Positions 1-6,587 of a stretch of DNA of 21,152 nucleotides are shown here, piece after piece. Position 1 is the first letter of the stretch. Each line of letters opens with the position of its first letter. The notes below the pieces were generated by a model. That model was not told the origin of the DNA. It saw only the letters and a program-made list of their open reading frames with translations, and made no database searches. The stretch comes from JAVBLU01 sp031553225 (lineage in GTDB: Bacteria; Bacillota; Clostridia; Christensenellales; UBA1750). The position numbers were made by a program, and so were the translations under genes. Where the stretch lies: NCBI GenBank assembly GCA_031553225.1, contig JAVBLU010000037.1, forward strand, positions 1 to 21,152, given 5' to 3'.

Positions 1-93
1 TGATCTTTCCGCTCTCATTGGTCTTTCGCTTCTTCTCTTGCGCTCTCGCGCTGTGCCGTTTTCAAGGTTCGCGCCCCCTCGTTTCGGGCGGCA
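1..93 (-). other. Probable rRNA operon leader (partial, runs off the left edge)
   Basis: Read leftward, this stretch has no plausible ORF. It contains a boxA-like segment, CCTTGAAAACGGCACAG (about positions 54-70), followed by a purine-rich run of GAGAGCGCAAGAGAAGAAGC type. Firmicute rrn leaders and spacers characteristically carry a CTTTGAAAAC or CCTTGAAAAC element shortly upstream of 16S or 23S rRNA. Together with a promoter with a perfect -35 just upstream, this suggests that a 16S gene or other stable RNA begins just beyond the left edge. No mature rRNA sequence is visible, so the assignment is an inference. Confidence 0.45.
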
Positions 94-99
94 GATGCT

Positions 100-128
100 A
101 TATTATCAAACCATCCCTCAACTGTCAA
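100..128 (-). promoter_or_regulatory. Sigma-A-type promoter driving the leftward (rRNA-like) leader
   Basis: On the minus strand there is a perfect -35 TTGACA (128-123), a 17-nt spacer and a -10 TAATAT (105-100) preceded by an extended TGA. The hexamer GATAAT at 107-102 is an alternative -10 with 15-nt spacing. Transcription would start near position 93 and run left out of the window. AT-rich sequence lies upstream (130-165), as is common for stable-RNA promoters. Confidence 0.55.
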
Positions 129-182
129 CACCTATTTCGCAAAAAACGCAATTTATTCTTCGTGCGGGAATACGCATTCACA

Positions 183-1199
183 TCAGCTGCGGTGCGAGGC
201 CAGCTGATCGGACAGCAACACCACCGGCCCAATGGCCAGATGCAAGTAGTACGTACAGAATCTCCATAGAATCATGGCCGCCAGAATGAGACCGCGCGGG
301 AAGAGAGTCGCAAAAAGCAGATAGAACACGCCCTCGGAGGCGCCGGCCGCGCCAGGCAGGGGCACGAAGGCCACGGCGACGGTAAGGATGCACTGCACGA
401 GCAGCACGCCCTCAAACGTCGTACCGTTCAGACCAAACCCGCGGTACAGCACGTATGTAACGGCCAGTAAAGCGACCATCTGTCCGGCCGTTAGCACCAA
501 AAGAACCAGCTGGCGCAGCGGCCTGCGCAGGAGTTCCCGGCGCGCCTCTGCAAAGTCGGCGCTCCACTGCGTCACGCCTTCCATCGCCCTTTCCTGGTCG
601 CGTACCACATGGATGCGCCCCAGGAAACGCACGCCCATGCCCAAGGGCTTGACGACGGAAATGCGCAGCAGCGGCAATATCCCAGCCAGCGTCGCACAGA
701 CGCTGATAAATAGCCCGATCATTACGGCCGTGAGCAGGCCGGGGCTCTGCGTCAGCATGGCAAAGTAGCGCCACACCCCGATCCCCGCGGCCAGGGTGAT
801 GAGCACCTGCCAATACACGAATTTAAGCAGGAACATGGTGGTAGCCGCTCCGGTTGGCACCTTCCAGCGCTGCATGTACGCAATCTGCATGGGCTGGCCG
901 CCCGAGGAGAACGGCGTAAGCGCAGAATAATACTGCCCAATGAGCGCCAGGCGGAACGCGCGGCCATAGGTTACGTGTCCGGGGATATCGCGGCAGGCAA
1001 CCATCAGGATGCCCGCCTCAAACGACCACATCAGCACCATGCATGCAAGCGCCGCGGGCAGACACCAAAGGGAGACGCGGTGCAGCTCCGGCCCGATTTG
1101 CCTGAACTCCTGGTCAAACAAAAGCAGGAAGGCAAGCACGAGCACCGACGCCGCGAGGGTGACGACGGGCAGGGCCTTTTTCCAAGTGAAATTCTTCAT
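183..1199 (-). CDS. UPF0104 / lysylphosphatidylglycerol synthase TM-region family membrane protein (flippase-like)
   Basis: This 338-aa integral membrane protein belongs to the LPG_synthase_TM/UPF0104 family (the flippase part of MprF and its stand-alone relatives). What it moves across the membrane here is unknown. About eight hydrophobic segments are visible, the first near residues 10-28. Two family hallmarks are clear: the FSSGGQPMQIAYM segment (97-109, the P-x-SGGQP type motif) and PLPGAAGASEG (280-290, the PxPGGxGxxE motif). There is no C-terminal lysyl-transferase domain, so it is not a full MprF. The ATG at 1199 was chosen because GGGAGG lies 6 nt upstream; the frame is open further upstream but reads as low-complexity Arg/His. 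Its start overlaps the stop of the gene upstream (ATGA), so the two are translationally coupled. Confidence 0.85.
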   Translation of the reverse strand: MKNFTWKKALPVVTLAASVLVLAFLLLFDQEFRQIGPELHRVSLWCLPAALACMVLMWSFEAGILMVACRDIPGHVTYGRAFRLALIGQYYSALTPFSSGGQPMQIAYMQRWKVPTGAATTMFLLKFVYWQVLITLAAGIGVWRYFAMLTQSPGLLTAVMIGLFISVCATLAGILPLLRISVVKPLGMGVRFLGRIHVVRDQERAMEGVTQWSADFAEARRELLRRPLRQLVLLVLTAGQMVALLAVTYVLYRGFGLNGTTFEGVLLVQCILTVAVAFVPLPGAAGASEGVFYLLFATLFPRGLILAAMILWRFCTYYLHLAIGPVVLLSDQLASHRS

Positions 1200-1684
1200 T
1201 CGTCCTCCCTGCGGTCCCATCTTCCGCGCGAGGCGTGCAGAGCGATGAGCGCGACGCCCGCAGCGATCACCGCAGCAGGCAGCACCCAGCGGCCAAGCGG
1301 CATGATGAAGTGCAGCGCGCCCAACACGCAAAACCCGATGCCCAGCCACAGCGCCCAGCGGCCGATCCGCGGCTGGCCACAGGCAAAGAAGAAGAGAAAC
1401 CCAAGCCCGATCATGAGCGTATCCAGCCGCAGCCCGGCGCTCAGGCGCACCCCGGGCAGCTGCAGCAGCCGCATGCCCAGCGGCTCAAGGCCCATCGGAA
1501 AGATGAGCAGCGCGGAGATCCCCAGCGCCCAAAGGGAGCGGCGCTTCAGAAACAAGTAAAACGCCAGTGCACCCAGCACGATGGCGCCCACGCCGGGCAG
1601 CATAAAAGTCGCCTCGTCCAAAAGCCATAAAGCGCCTACGGCAATGAGGGCAAGCCCTATATACAGCGCATATTTCGGCCTCAC
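1196..1684 (-). CDS. Small multi-pass membrane protein, function unknown
   Basis: The product is a 162-aa hydrophobic protein with about six membrane segments and a charged C-terminal tail (residues RGRWDRREDE). I see no catalytic motif. The general look is that of LiaI/LiaF-TM-like or DUF-type stress membrane proteins, but this is not a firm assignment. I chose the GTG at 1684 because GAGGGA sits 6 nt upstream and the predicted promoter would start transcription near 1723. In-frame ATGs at 1729 and 1741 would lie at or before that start, and the ATG at 1711 has no SD. It is the first gene of a two-gene unit with the flippase-like protein, sharing an ATGA overlap, which suggests a joint role in the envelope. 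Confidence 0.7.
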   Translation of the reverse strand: MRPKYALYIGLALIAVGALWLLDEATFMLPGVGAIVLGALAFYLFLKRRSLWALGISALLIFPMGLEPLGMRLLQLPGVRLSAGLRLDTLMIGLGFLFFFACGQPRIGRWALWLGIGFCVLGALHFIMPLGRWVLPAAVIAAGVALIALHASRGRWDRREDE

Positions 1685-1729
1685 GCAGCATCCCTCAATT
1701 CCTACAAACATGGACGTGTCATCGTGCAT

Positions 1730-1758
1730 AGCATAAGGCATGCCGCGCCTGCGGTCAA
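1730..1758 (-). promoter_or_regulatory. Promoter of the leftward membrane-protein pair
   Basis: The minus strand carries TTGACC (1758-1753), a 17-nt spacer and TATGCT (1735-1730). The start would be near 1723, giving a leader of about 40 nt before the GTG at 1684. The -35 lies within 2 nt of the ribosome site (GGGAGG, 1760-1765) of the divergent lipoprotein gene. Confidence 0.5.
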
Positions 1759-1772
1759 TGGGAGGAATGCGC

Positions 1773-2768
1773 ATGCGTCGTTTTGTCCGTCTCACAACCG
1801 TCCTGCTCGTTGTATGCTTGCTTGCGTTTGCACTGCCCGGGTGCAAAACAGGCAAGGAGACCGTCCGACTGTATGAAGTGACGCATTCCGTATTCTATGC
1901 GCCGCAATACGCCGCCATCCATCTGGGGTATTTTGAAGCGGAAGGGCTCAGCATTGAGCTGACGAACGCAGGCGGCGCTGACAAAGCCATGACGGCGCTG
2001 CTTGCCGGCCAGGCGGATCTGGCGTTTTGCGGGCCGGAGGCCGCGGTGTACGTTTATAATGAAGGCCGCTCCGACTACGCGGCCATTATCGGCCAGGTGA
2101 CCAAGCGGGACGGCTCGTTCCTGCTCGGCCGCCAAGCGGAACCAAACTTTACCTGGGAGGGCCTGAAGGGCAAGCACGTGCTCGCCGGGCGCAAAGGCGG
2201 CATCCCCTACATGACGCTGGAGCATGTGGTGAAATCGCACGGCCTGACACCGAACGTGGACGTGAACATGGACACGGGCGTGCAGTACAATCTGATGGGC
2301 GGCGCGTTCGCGGGCGGCACGGGCGATTACGTGACGCTGTTCGAACCGGGCGCGACCGAGCTGCAGAACCAGGGAAACGCCTTCATTGTGGCGTCCGTGG
2401 GGGAAGAGTCGGGCGAGGTTCCGTATACCGCGTATATGGCGCTCACCAGCCAGCTTAAGAAGAATCCCGCCCTTTACGAGCGATTCCTGCGCGCGCTGTA
2501 TAAGGGGCAGCAGTGGGTGCTCGGCCATTCCGCCGAGGAAATCGCCAAAGCCATCGCCCCTTCCTTTGAGGGGAGCGATCTGAAGGTGCTCACCGCCGTG
2601 GCCCAGCGGTACCTCGATATTGACGCCTGGACGGATACCCCCGTTATGAAGAAGGACGCCTTCGAGCGCCTGCAGGACATCATGCAGGAAGCCGGCGAAC
2701 TGAACACACGCGCCCCGTATTCCCCGCTTGTGGACAATACTCTCGCGGAAAAGGTAACCAAAAAATAG
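1773..2768 (+). CDS. NitT/TauT-type ABC transporter substrate-binding lipoprotein (SsuA/THI5-like)
   Basis: This 331-aa secreted lipoprotein has a basic, then hydrophobic signal (residues 1-20) and lipobox LPGC with the lipidated cysteine at residue 24. The mature part opens with the fold typical of NMT1/SsuA/THI5 binding proteins: FYAPQYAAIHLGYFEAEGL (41-59), then a GADKAMTALLAGQADLAFCG stretch (68-87) that shapes the ligand cleft. Relatives bind sulfonates, nitrate, bicarbonate or thiamine-precursor pyrimidines; the substrate here cannot be read. Start: ATG at 1773 has GGGAGG at 1760-1765 with 7-nt spacing, whereas the ATG at 1767 is too close. No permease or ATPase gene adjoins it, so it is an orphan binding protein in this window and must use a transporter encoded elsewhere, or act as a sensor. 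Confidence 0.85.
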   Translation: MRRFVRLTTVLLVVCLLAFALPGCKTGKETVRLYEVTHSVFYAPQYAAIHLGYFEAEGLSIELTNAGGADKAMTALLAGQADLAFCGPEAAVYVYNEGRSDYAAIIGQVTKRDGSFLLGRQAEPNFTWEGLKGKHVLAGRKGGIPYMTLEHVVKSHGLTPNVDVNMDTGVQYNLMGGAFAGGTGDYVTLFEPGATELQNQGNAFIVASVGEESGEVPYTAYMALTSQLKKNPALYERFLRALYKGQQWVLGHSAEEIAKAIAPSFEGSDLKVLTAVAQRYLDIDAWTDTPVMKKDAFERLQDIMQEAGELNTRAPYSPLVDNTLAEKVTKK

Positions 2769-2810
2769 CGTCCCCATCATCGCGCAAACGCGCCGCATAT
2801 ATCGCTTCGC

Positions 2811-2843
2811 AAGGCCCCGCAGCGTACACGGCCGCGGGGCCTT
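2811..2843 (+). terminator. Hairpin downstream of the binding-protein gene (possible terminator)
   Basis: A perfect 10-bp GC-rich stem, AAGGCCCCGC (2811-2820) with GCGGGGCCTT (2834-2843), closes a 13-nt loop 43 nt after the stop codon. No T-run follows, so termination would be inefficient or factor-assisted. It may act mainly as an mRNA 3' end stabiliser. Confidence 0.45.
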
Positions 2844-3191
2844 GGCGCGATGAAGGGTTGTGTTTGGTCGCCGGACGCTCCGGTGTGGCCCTCAGCGCCG
2901 TTTTCCTCGCGCCGCCGACCGGCCGGAGAATGCGCCATCAACCGCTGTGCAAAATGAGGGACCACCCGGCGGCGCCGGCGACACCCGCTACCAGTTCTGC
3001 CCCCAGGGATCGCTTGCCAGGGCCGCATACATGAACCTTCATGAGTTTTCAGGCGCCTTACGGGCGGTTCAACCACCCGCCGATTGTGTTCCACTGTGCA
3101 ATATGAATGCAGACATCATCCGGCCGCCCAACTTTGTGACGTCTTAAGGATGGACATGAAGGAATAAGGTATCGGTGCCGGGCTACAACGC
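2844..3191. other. Gene-poor intergenic stretch, no recognised gene
   Basis: There is no convincing coding region on either strand: the open frames across it have no SD, atypical composition and no family resemblance. Small hairpins are visible (for example CCGGA-CGC-TCCGG near 2874-2886 and the GGCGG/CCGCC region near 3061-3083). A five-codon reading frame (ATG at 3150, TAA at 3165-3167) follows an AAGGA-like site. The stretch ends in a strong hairpin whose T-rich side faces rightward. An unrecognised small RNA is possible, but I see no match to SRP RNA, RNase P RNA or T-box signatures. Confidence 0.4.
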
Positions 3192-3230
3192 AATGCCGCC
3201 CTCCTGCGCGTTGGAGGGCGGCATTTTCCT
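3192..3230. terminator. Strong intrinsic-terminator hairpin
   Basis: A perfect 13-bp stem (AATGCCGCCCTCC at 3192-3204, complement at 3213-3225) with an 8-nt loop is followed on the plus strand by TTTTCCTT. It lies 45 nt past the stop of the leftward ROK kinase and could end that operon. Its better U-tract faces rightward, where no gene was recognised. Confidence 0.75.
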
Positions 3231-3269
3231 TGGAGGCGGCCTTGCCTTGGCGGTGGTTGGATGACCCGT

Positions 3270-4214
3270 CTACCCCTGCGCCTCCAGCGCCGCGCACAGG
3301 GCGGCGTATGCACCGATGCGCTCGCCGAGCTGCGCGGGGCGTATGTCGCACGCGGCCAAAGCGGCGGGCAGCGCTTCGCGGGCAAGCGCCGCCAGCATGG
3401 CGTCCCGCATGAGCGCGCCGGAGCGCTCGTAGATGGAACCGAGCACAATGCGTTCGGGGTTGAGCATATCCACCATAAGCGCCAGGGCGCGGCCGAGCTT
3501 ATCGCCCACGGTTTTCCAAACCGAAAGCGCGACCTGGTCGCCCTCGCGGGCCGCGCGCGCGAGGGACAGCGCGGTGACCGCCTCAAGGCCGCCCTGCGCA
3601 TAGGAAGGCGGCTGACCCTGCTGCATCTGCTCCAAAGCATAAGCGCGACCGAGCTGGGCGATGCCCCCGCCGGAGCAGTACCCCTCGAATGAACCCGCCT
3701 TGCCGTACCCCACCGGCCCGAACTCGGACAGGCGCGCGTGCCCCACCTCGCCCGCGTTGCCGTTCGCGCCCGAGTACAACGCTCCGTTCAGAACAAGCCC
3801 CGCGCCCATGCCCGTGCCAAAGGTGAGGAAGATCATGTGCCGCGTGCCGCGTCCGGCCCCAAAGCGCCACTCCGCCAGCGCGCAGGCATTGGCGTCGTTG
3901 CGCAGGGCAGCCGGGCAGGAAAAAAAGCGGGACGCCCAGGAGCAGACGGGTACCTCGTCCCAACCGGGCAAGTTGGGCGGGGACAACACCACCCCGCGCG
4001 CCTCGTCCAGAGGCCCGCCGCAGGAGATGCCCGCAAGGCGCGGCGTTTCGCCGTCCAGCGCCTCGCGCGCCAAACGCTCCAGCGCCGCAAGCCCTTCCTG
4101 CGGCCCGCGGGGCGTTGGGCACTGTGCGGAACGCAGGATGCACAGCTCGCCGTCTTGTTCGCGCCCCGCATGCGCCGCCAGCTTTGTGCCGCCAATGTCC
4201 AGCCCCAGCAGCAT
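3270..4214 (-). CDS. ROK-family sugar kinase lacking the zinc-binding cysteines
   Basis: This 314-aa protein is of ROK family length. ROK proteins phosphorylate hexoses or amino sugars with ATP, or act as repressors when fused to an N-terminal HTH, which is absent here. Visible motifs: phosphate-binding DIGGTK (6-11), NDANA with the catalytic-base Asp107, FGTGMGAG (132-139) and ExGH (156-159). The usual CxCGxxGCxE zinc motif is replaced by VGYGKAGSFE (168-177): the glycines and Glu stay, all three cysteines are gone. Start: ATG at 4214 with AAGGAGGGG just upstream, 2 nt after the SIS gene's stop, so it is the last gene of the four-gene leftward operon. Pairing with a GmhA-like isomerase points to a sugar-phosphate route, but the substrate is unknown. 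Confidence 0.85.
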   Translation of the reverse strand: MLLGLDIGGTKLAAHAGREQDGELCILRSAQCPTPRGPQEGLAALERLAREALDGETPRLAGISCGGPLDEARGVVLSPPNLPGWDEVPVCSWASRFFSCPAALRNDANACALAEWRFGAGRGTRHMIFLTFGTGMGAGLVLNGALYSGANGNAGEVGHARLSEFGPVGYGKAGSFEGYCSGGGIAQLGRAYALEQMQQGQPPSYAQGGLEAVTALSLARAAREGDQVALSVWKTVGDKLGRALALMVDMLNPERIVLGSIYERSGALMRDAMLAALAREALPAALAACDIRPAQLGERIGAYAALCAALEAQG

Positions 4215-4216
4215 GC

Positions 4217-4846
4217 CTACCCCTCCTTGCCGAAAAAGTCCGCCTCCACCTGCGCGCACAGCGCGTGGTACATCATGATGTGGTGCTCCTGCACCAGGTA
4301 CGTCTCCCGGTCGGGTGCGCGCAGGCACACGTCACACAGGGCCAGCAGCGCGCCGCCCGTCTCCCCGGTCATACCCACCACTTTCATGCCGCGTGCGCGC
4401 GCGGCGATGGCGGCATAGCGCACGTTCTGCGCATTTCCGCTCGTGCTAATGGCCACCAGGGCGTCGCCCGGCCGCCCGAGCGCCCACGCCTGCTGGGCGA
4501 AGGCGTATGCGCCGCCCAGGTCGTTCACCGCGGCCGAGGTGATCGCGCCCTGGCTGCCGAGCACCACCGCCGGAAGGCCGCCCTGGAGTTTGTCCGCAAG
4601 ATCCGCCGTGCCGCCCGCGCACTCCAGCGCCGCACGCTGCTGTGAAGACAGCGGCCGCGCAAGAAGAAACCCCTTCAGCAGCTCGCCGGCGATGTGCTCG
4701 CAATCGGCATAGCTTCCGCCGTTACCGCACAGCAACAGCTTCCCGCCCCGAAGAGCTTCCTCCCAGATGTCCGCGGCTGCGCAGAGGTCGGCGCGCAGGT
4801 GCCCGAGCGCACCGGCGCGGGCTAGCAGGGCGTCGATGTGGGTCAT
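4217..4846 (-). CDS. SIS-domain protein of the GmhA/DiaA type (phosphosugar isomerase-like)
   Basis: The 209-aa product is one SIS domain of the sedoheptulose-7-phosphate isomerase (GmhA)/DiaA group. Motifs: GNGGSYADCEHIAGEL (41-56; the phosphosugar loop plus the His51/Glu55 pair), TSGNAQNV (135-142) and the C-terminal VQEHHIMMYHALC (185-197), supplying Gln186 and His194 in the pattern of GmhA metal ligands. This suggests the enzymatic GmhA type rather than the DnaA-binding DiaA type, but GmhA function in a Gram-positive without LPS would be for a cell-surface heptose or another ketose phosphate. Start: ATG at 4846 with GGGGGGAAG about 5 nt upstream, 12 nt after the stop of the methyltransferase-like gene. 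It probably hands product to, or receives it from, the ROK kinase encoded next. Confidence 0.85.
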   Translation of the reverse strand: MTHIDALLARAGALGHLRADLCAAADIWEEALRGGKLLLCGNGGSYADCEHIAGELLKGFLLARPLSSQQRAALECAGGTADLADKLQGGLPAVVLGSQGAITSAAVNDLGGAYAFAQQAWALGRPGDALVAISTSGNAQNVRYAAIAARARGMKVVGMTGETGGALLALCDVCLRAPDRETYLVQEHHIMMYHALCAQVEADFFGKEG

Positions 4847-4858
4847 ATGGCTTCCCCC

Positions 4859-5866
4859 CTATCCCTTGATGCAGATGAGCACGTTGCGGCGAATGGCCTG
4901 CTCCACCCAGTGCGAGAAGGCTTCCTCGGCGTGGCCGGAAGGCGTGAGCCCCGCGTGCGTGGCGATTTGCACGGCCTGCTCGAAGGGGAGCGTATAGCTG
5001 TTGAAGGATAGCGCCATGGCGCCGCCCTTTTTCAGCGCTGTAGCCCAGCCGGGCAGCGCGTCGCGCAGCAGATGCGCCGCAGAAGGGTCGCCCGCGCCCG
5101 CATGCTGCACGCCGTAAGGCAGGTCGGCGGCGAGGGCGTGAAAACTCTCCGGCCGGAAGAGGAGCGGCGTAAGCTTTGTATCGGCGTGCACAAAGCGCAG
5201 GCTGCGCGTGTCGCCGGCCTTCCAGGCCTCCTTGTCTGGGGCGAGCGTGTAGGCGGTCGTGGGCGAGCCGCGCCGCGTGCCGCCGGAAAGCGAGCCCTCA
5301 GCCGACTCGTGCTTAAAGCGGTGATACTCAAAAAAATTCTTCACAAAGGAGCGCGCCTCGTGCAGCTCCTTGCCCTCCATCTCGACGCCGGTGGGGCAAT
5401 AGCCGCGCTCCAGCGCTTGATACAGGAGCGTTCCTCGGCCGCAAAGCGGGTCCAAAACCTGCAGCGGCTCGCGCCACCGCGCGGCGAACGCGCCGGAAAA
5501 CACCGCCGCGTTGAGCAGGAGCGTGCAAAACTGCTCGTTCGTCTTGCCCTTGTACTTGAGGATGCCGCCCATGCCCTCCGGCAGATACGCGGGGCGCTCA
5601 TCCATCAGCGGCCGCAACGTCTCTCCCTCCACCAAAAAGAGCGCCTGCGCCGCGGAGTGCGCGCGCAAGAGCAGCCTGTCGTCGGCTTTCAGCTCGGGCG
5701 CACAGAACAGCAGCACCGGCAGCCCGCCCACCTCGCCGTAGCGCAGGCTGGAAGCGTCAACGCCCGCGTGGGGCGCCATCAGGGCGAGCTCGGACAGGGC
5801 CAGCGTACGTGTGGCTTCCTGGTAACGCCGGTTGGCGTGCGGCAGCGGCAAAAGAGCGTAAGTCAT
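4859..5866 (-). CDS. SAM-dependent methyltransferase, UPF0020/Trm11-like (probable RNA methyltransferase)
   Basis: This 335-aa protein has an N-terminal alpha/beta region (1-105) and a Rossmann-fold methyltransferase domain. SAM-binding motif I is VLDPLCGRGTLL (137-148), and the catalytic-type motif is ADLPYGVQH (247-255), a DPPY-like signature of amino-methyltransferases that act on exocyclic amines. This arrangement matches the UPF0020/TRMG10 family, whose known members make N2-methylguanosine in tRNA or rRNA. The exact target here is inferred only as RNA. Its ATG overlaps the stop of the ECF S-component gene by 4 bp (ATGA). The operon partners (vitamin uptake, sugar enzymes) do not explain it, so coexpression may be incidental. 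Confidence 0.75.
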   Translation of the reverse strand: MTYALLPLPHANRRYQEATRTLALSELALMAPHAGVDASSLRYGEVGGLPVLLFCAPELKADDRLLLRAHSAAQALFLVEGETLRPLMDERPAYLPEGMGGILKYKGKTNEQFCTLLLNAAVFSGAFAARWREPLQVLDPLCGRGTLLYQALERGYCPTGVEMEGKELHEARSFVKNFFEYHRFKHESAEGSLSGGTRRGSPTTAYTLAPDKEAWKAGDTRSLRFVHADTKLTPLLFRPESFHALAADLPYGVQHAGAGDPSAAHLLRDALPGWATALKKGGAMALSFNSYTLPFEQAVQIATHAGLTPSGHAEEAFSHWVEQAIRRNVLICIKG

Positions 5867-6357
5867 GGCGTCTGCTTCACCACCTTCAGGCTTCTGTTCA
5901 GCACGGGCCGCAGGACGAGGGCGATGAGCGCGCCGCCCGCGGCCTGAATCAAATTGAAGGGAACGGACGCAAACGCCGCCGGAGTGCCAAACGCAAGCGC
6001 TTCAAATAGGAAGTAACCGGCCACCATGAGCGCCTCGGGCAGCAGCAGCCACAGCGCTGTCCGGCGCCTGGCAAGCAAAACCGCGGCGAGCGTGCCCATG
6101 CCCGCTTTGATGAACAAGGTGGGCAGAGCGTACACGGTGTACCCGGCCAGCAGATCGGACAGCGCCGAACCAATGCCGCACGCCGCCGCGCCCACGGCCG
6201 GGCCAAGCAGCATGCCCGAGAGCAGAATAAACGCATCCCCCGGGTGGATATAGGCGCCGGACACGCTGGGCACGGGCACGCGCAGGGCAAACGTGGATAC
6301 GCAGACGACAGCCGCGATCAGCGCCGCGCGGGTAATCGTTTCGACGTGCTTGTTCAT
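5863..6357 (-). CDS. ECF transporter S component (PF07155-like)
   Basis: This 164-aa hydrophobic protein with about five to six membrane helices is the substrate-binding S subunit of an energy-coupling-factor vitamin transporter. The region SGAYIHPGDAFILLSGMLLG (33-52), followed by a GIGSALSDLLAGY (61-73) helix and ALPTLFIKAGMG (77-88), is typical of this S-component group. S subunits work with shared EcfA/A'/T proteins, which are not encoded in this window. The vitamin is not readable; group members are annotated for riboflavin, pyridoxine or hydroxymethylpyrimidine, often loosely. Start: ATG at 6357 with GGGAGG 7 nt upstream. It is the first gene of the leftward operon and follows a good promoter after a leader of about 60 nt that shows no riboswitch I can recognise. 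Confidence 0.8.
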   Translation of the reverse strand: MNKHVETITRAALIAAVVCVSTFALRVPVPSVSGAYIHPGDAFILLSGMLLGPAVGAAACGIGSALSDLLAGYTVYALPTLFIKAGMGTLAAVLLARRRTALWLLLPEALMVAGYFLFEALAFGTPAAFASVPFNLIQAAGGALIALVLRPVLNRSLKVVKQTP

Positions 6358-6426
6358 ACAAAAACCTCCCGGAGAACCGGAAAATGAGCGCCCTTAAGAG
6401 CCGCGGGCGGGCTTATCTCCTGCGTT

Positions 6427-6455
6427 ACTCTAGCACATTCGCCTATTCGATTCAA
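6427..6455 (-). promoter_or_regulatory. Promoter of the ECF S - methyltransferase - SIS - ROK operon
   Basis: The minus strand carries TTGAAT (6455-6450), a 17-nt spacer and TAGAGT (6432-6427) with an extended -10 TGC immediately before it. The predicted start is near 6420. Confidence 0.55.
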
Positions 6456-6503
6456 GGTTTCGTTTTCCGCACCCGCGCATAAGCTATCCTGTGGGTATCG
6501 ACA

Positions 6504-6551
6504 GATCCGCCATTGGATCATCCCGCCTTGTCTCGGCCGGTGACAACGGCG
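6504..6551 (+). other. Two hairpins in the 5' leader of the AsnB-like gene
   Basis: Hairpin one is a perfect GATCC/GGATC stem (6504-6508 with 6515-6519). Hairpin two pairs CGCC-TTGTC (6524-6532) with GACAA-GGCG (6542-6551) around a 9-nt loop and one bulged C. No T-run follows, so this is not an intrinsic terminator. A possible weak promoter lies just upstream (-10 TATCCT at 6485-6490). A T-box specifier/antiterminator signature is absent. Confidence 0.35.
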
Positions 6552-6587
6552 AGGTAAGCGGCAGTTGCGGTATGAGGAGGCGAGAAC

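Noticed and set aside
1755..2798. Long antisense frame over the lipoprotein gene
   Set aside because: The opposite strand has a signal peptide, lipobox and binding-protein motifs; the antisense product is His/Arg-rich and featureless.
2860..3147. Possible 95-aa rightward gene in the intergenic gap
   Set aside because: No SD, composition unlike the neighbours, and no domain; kept only as an unexplained gap.
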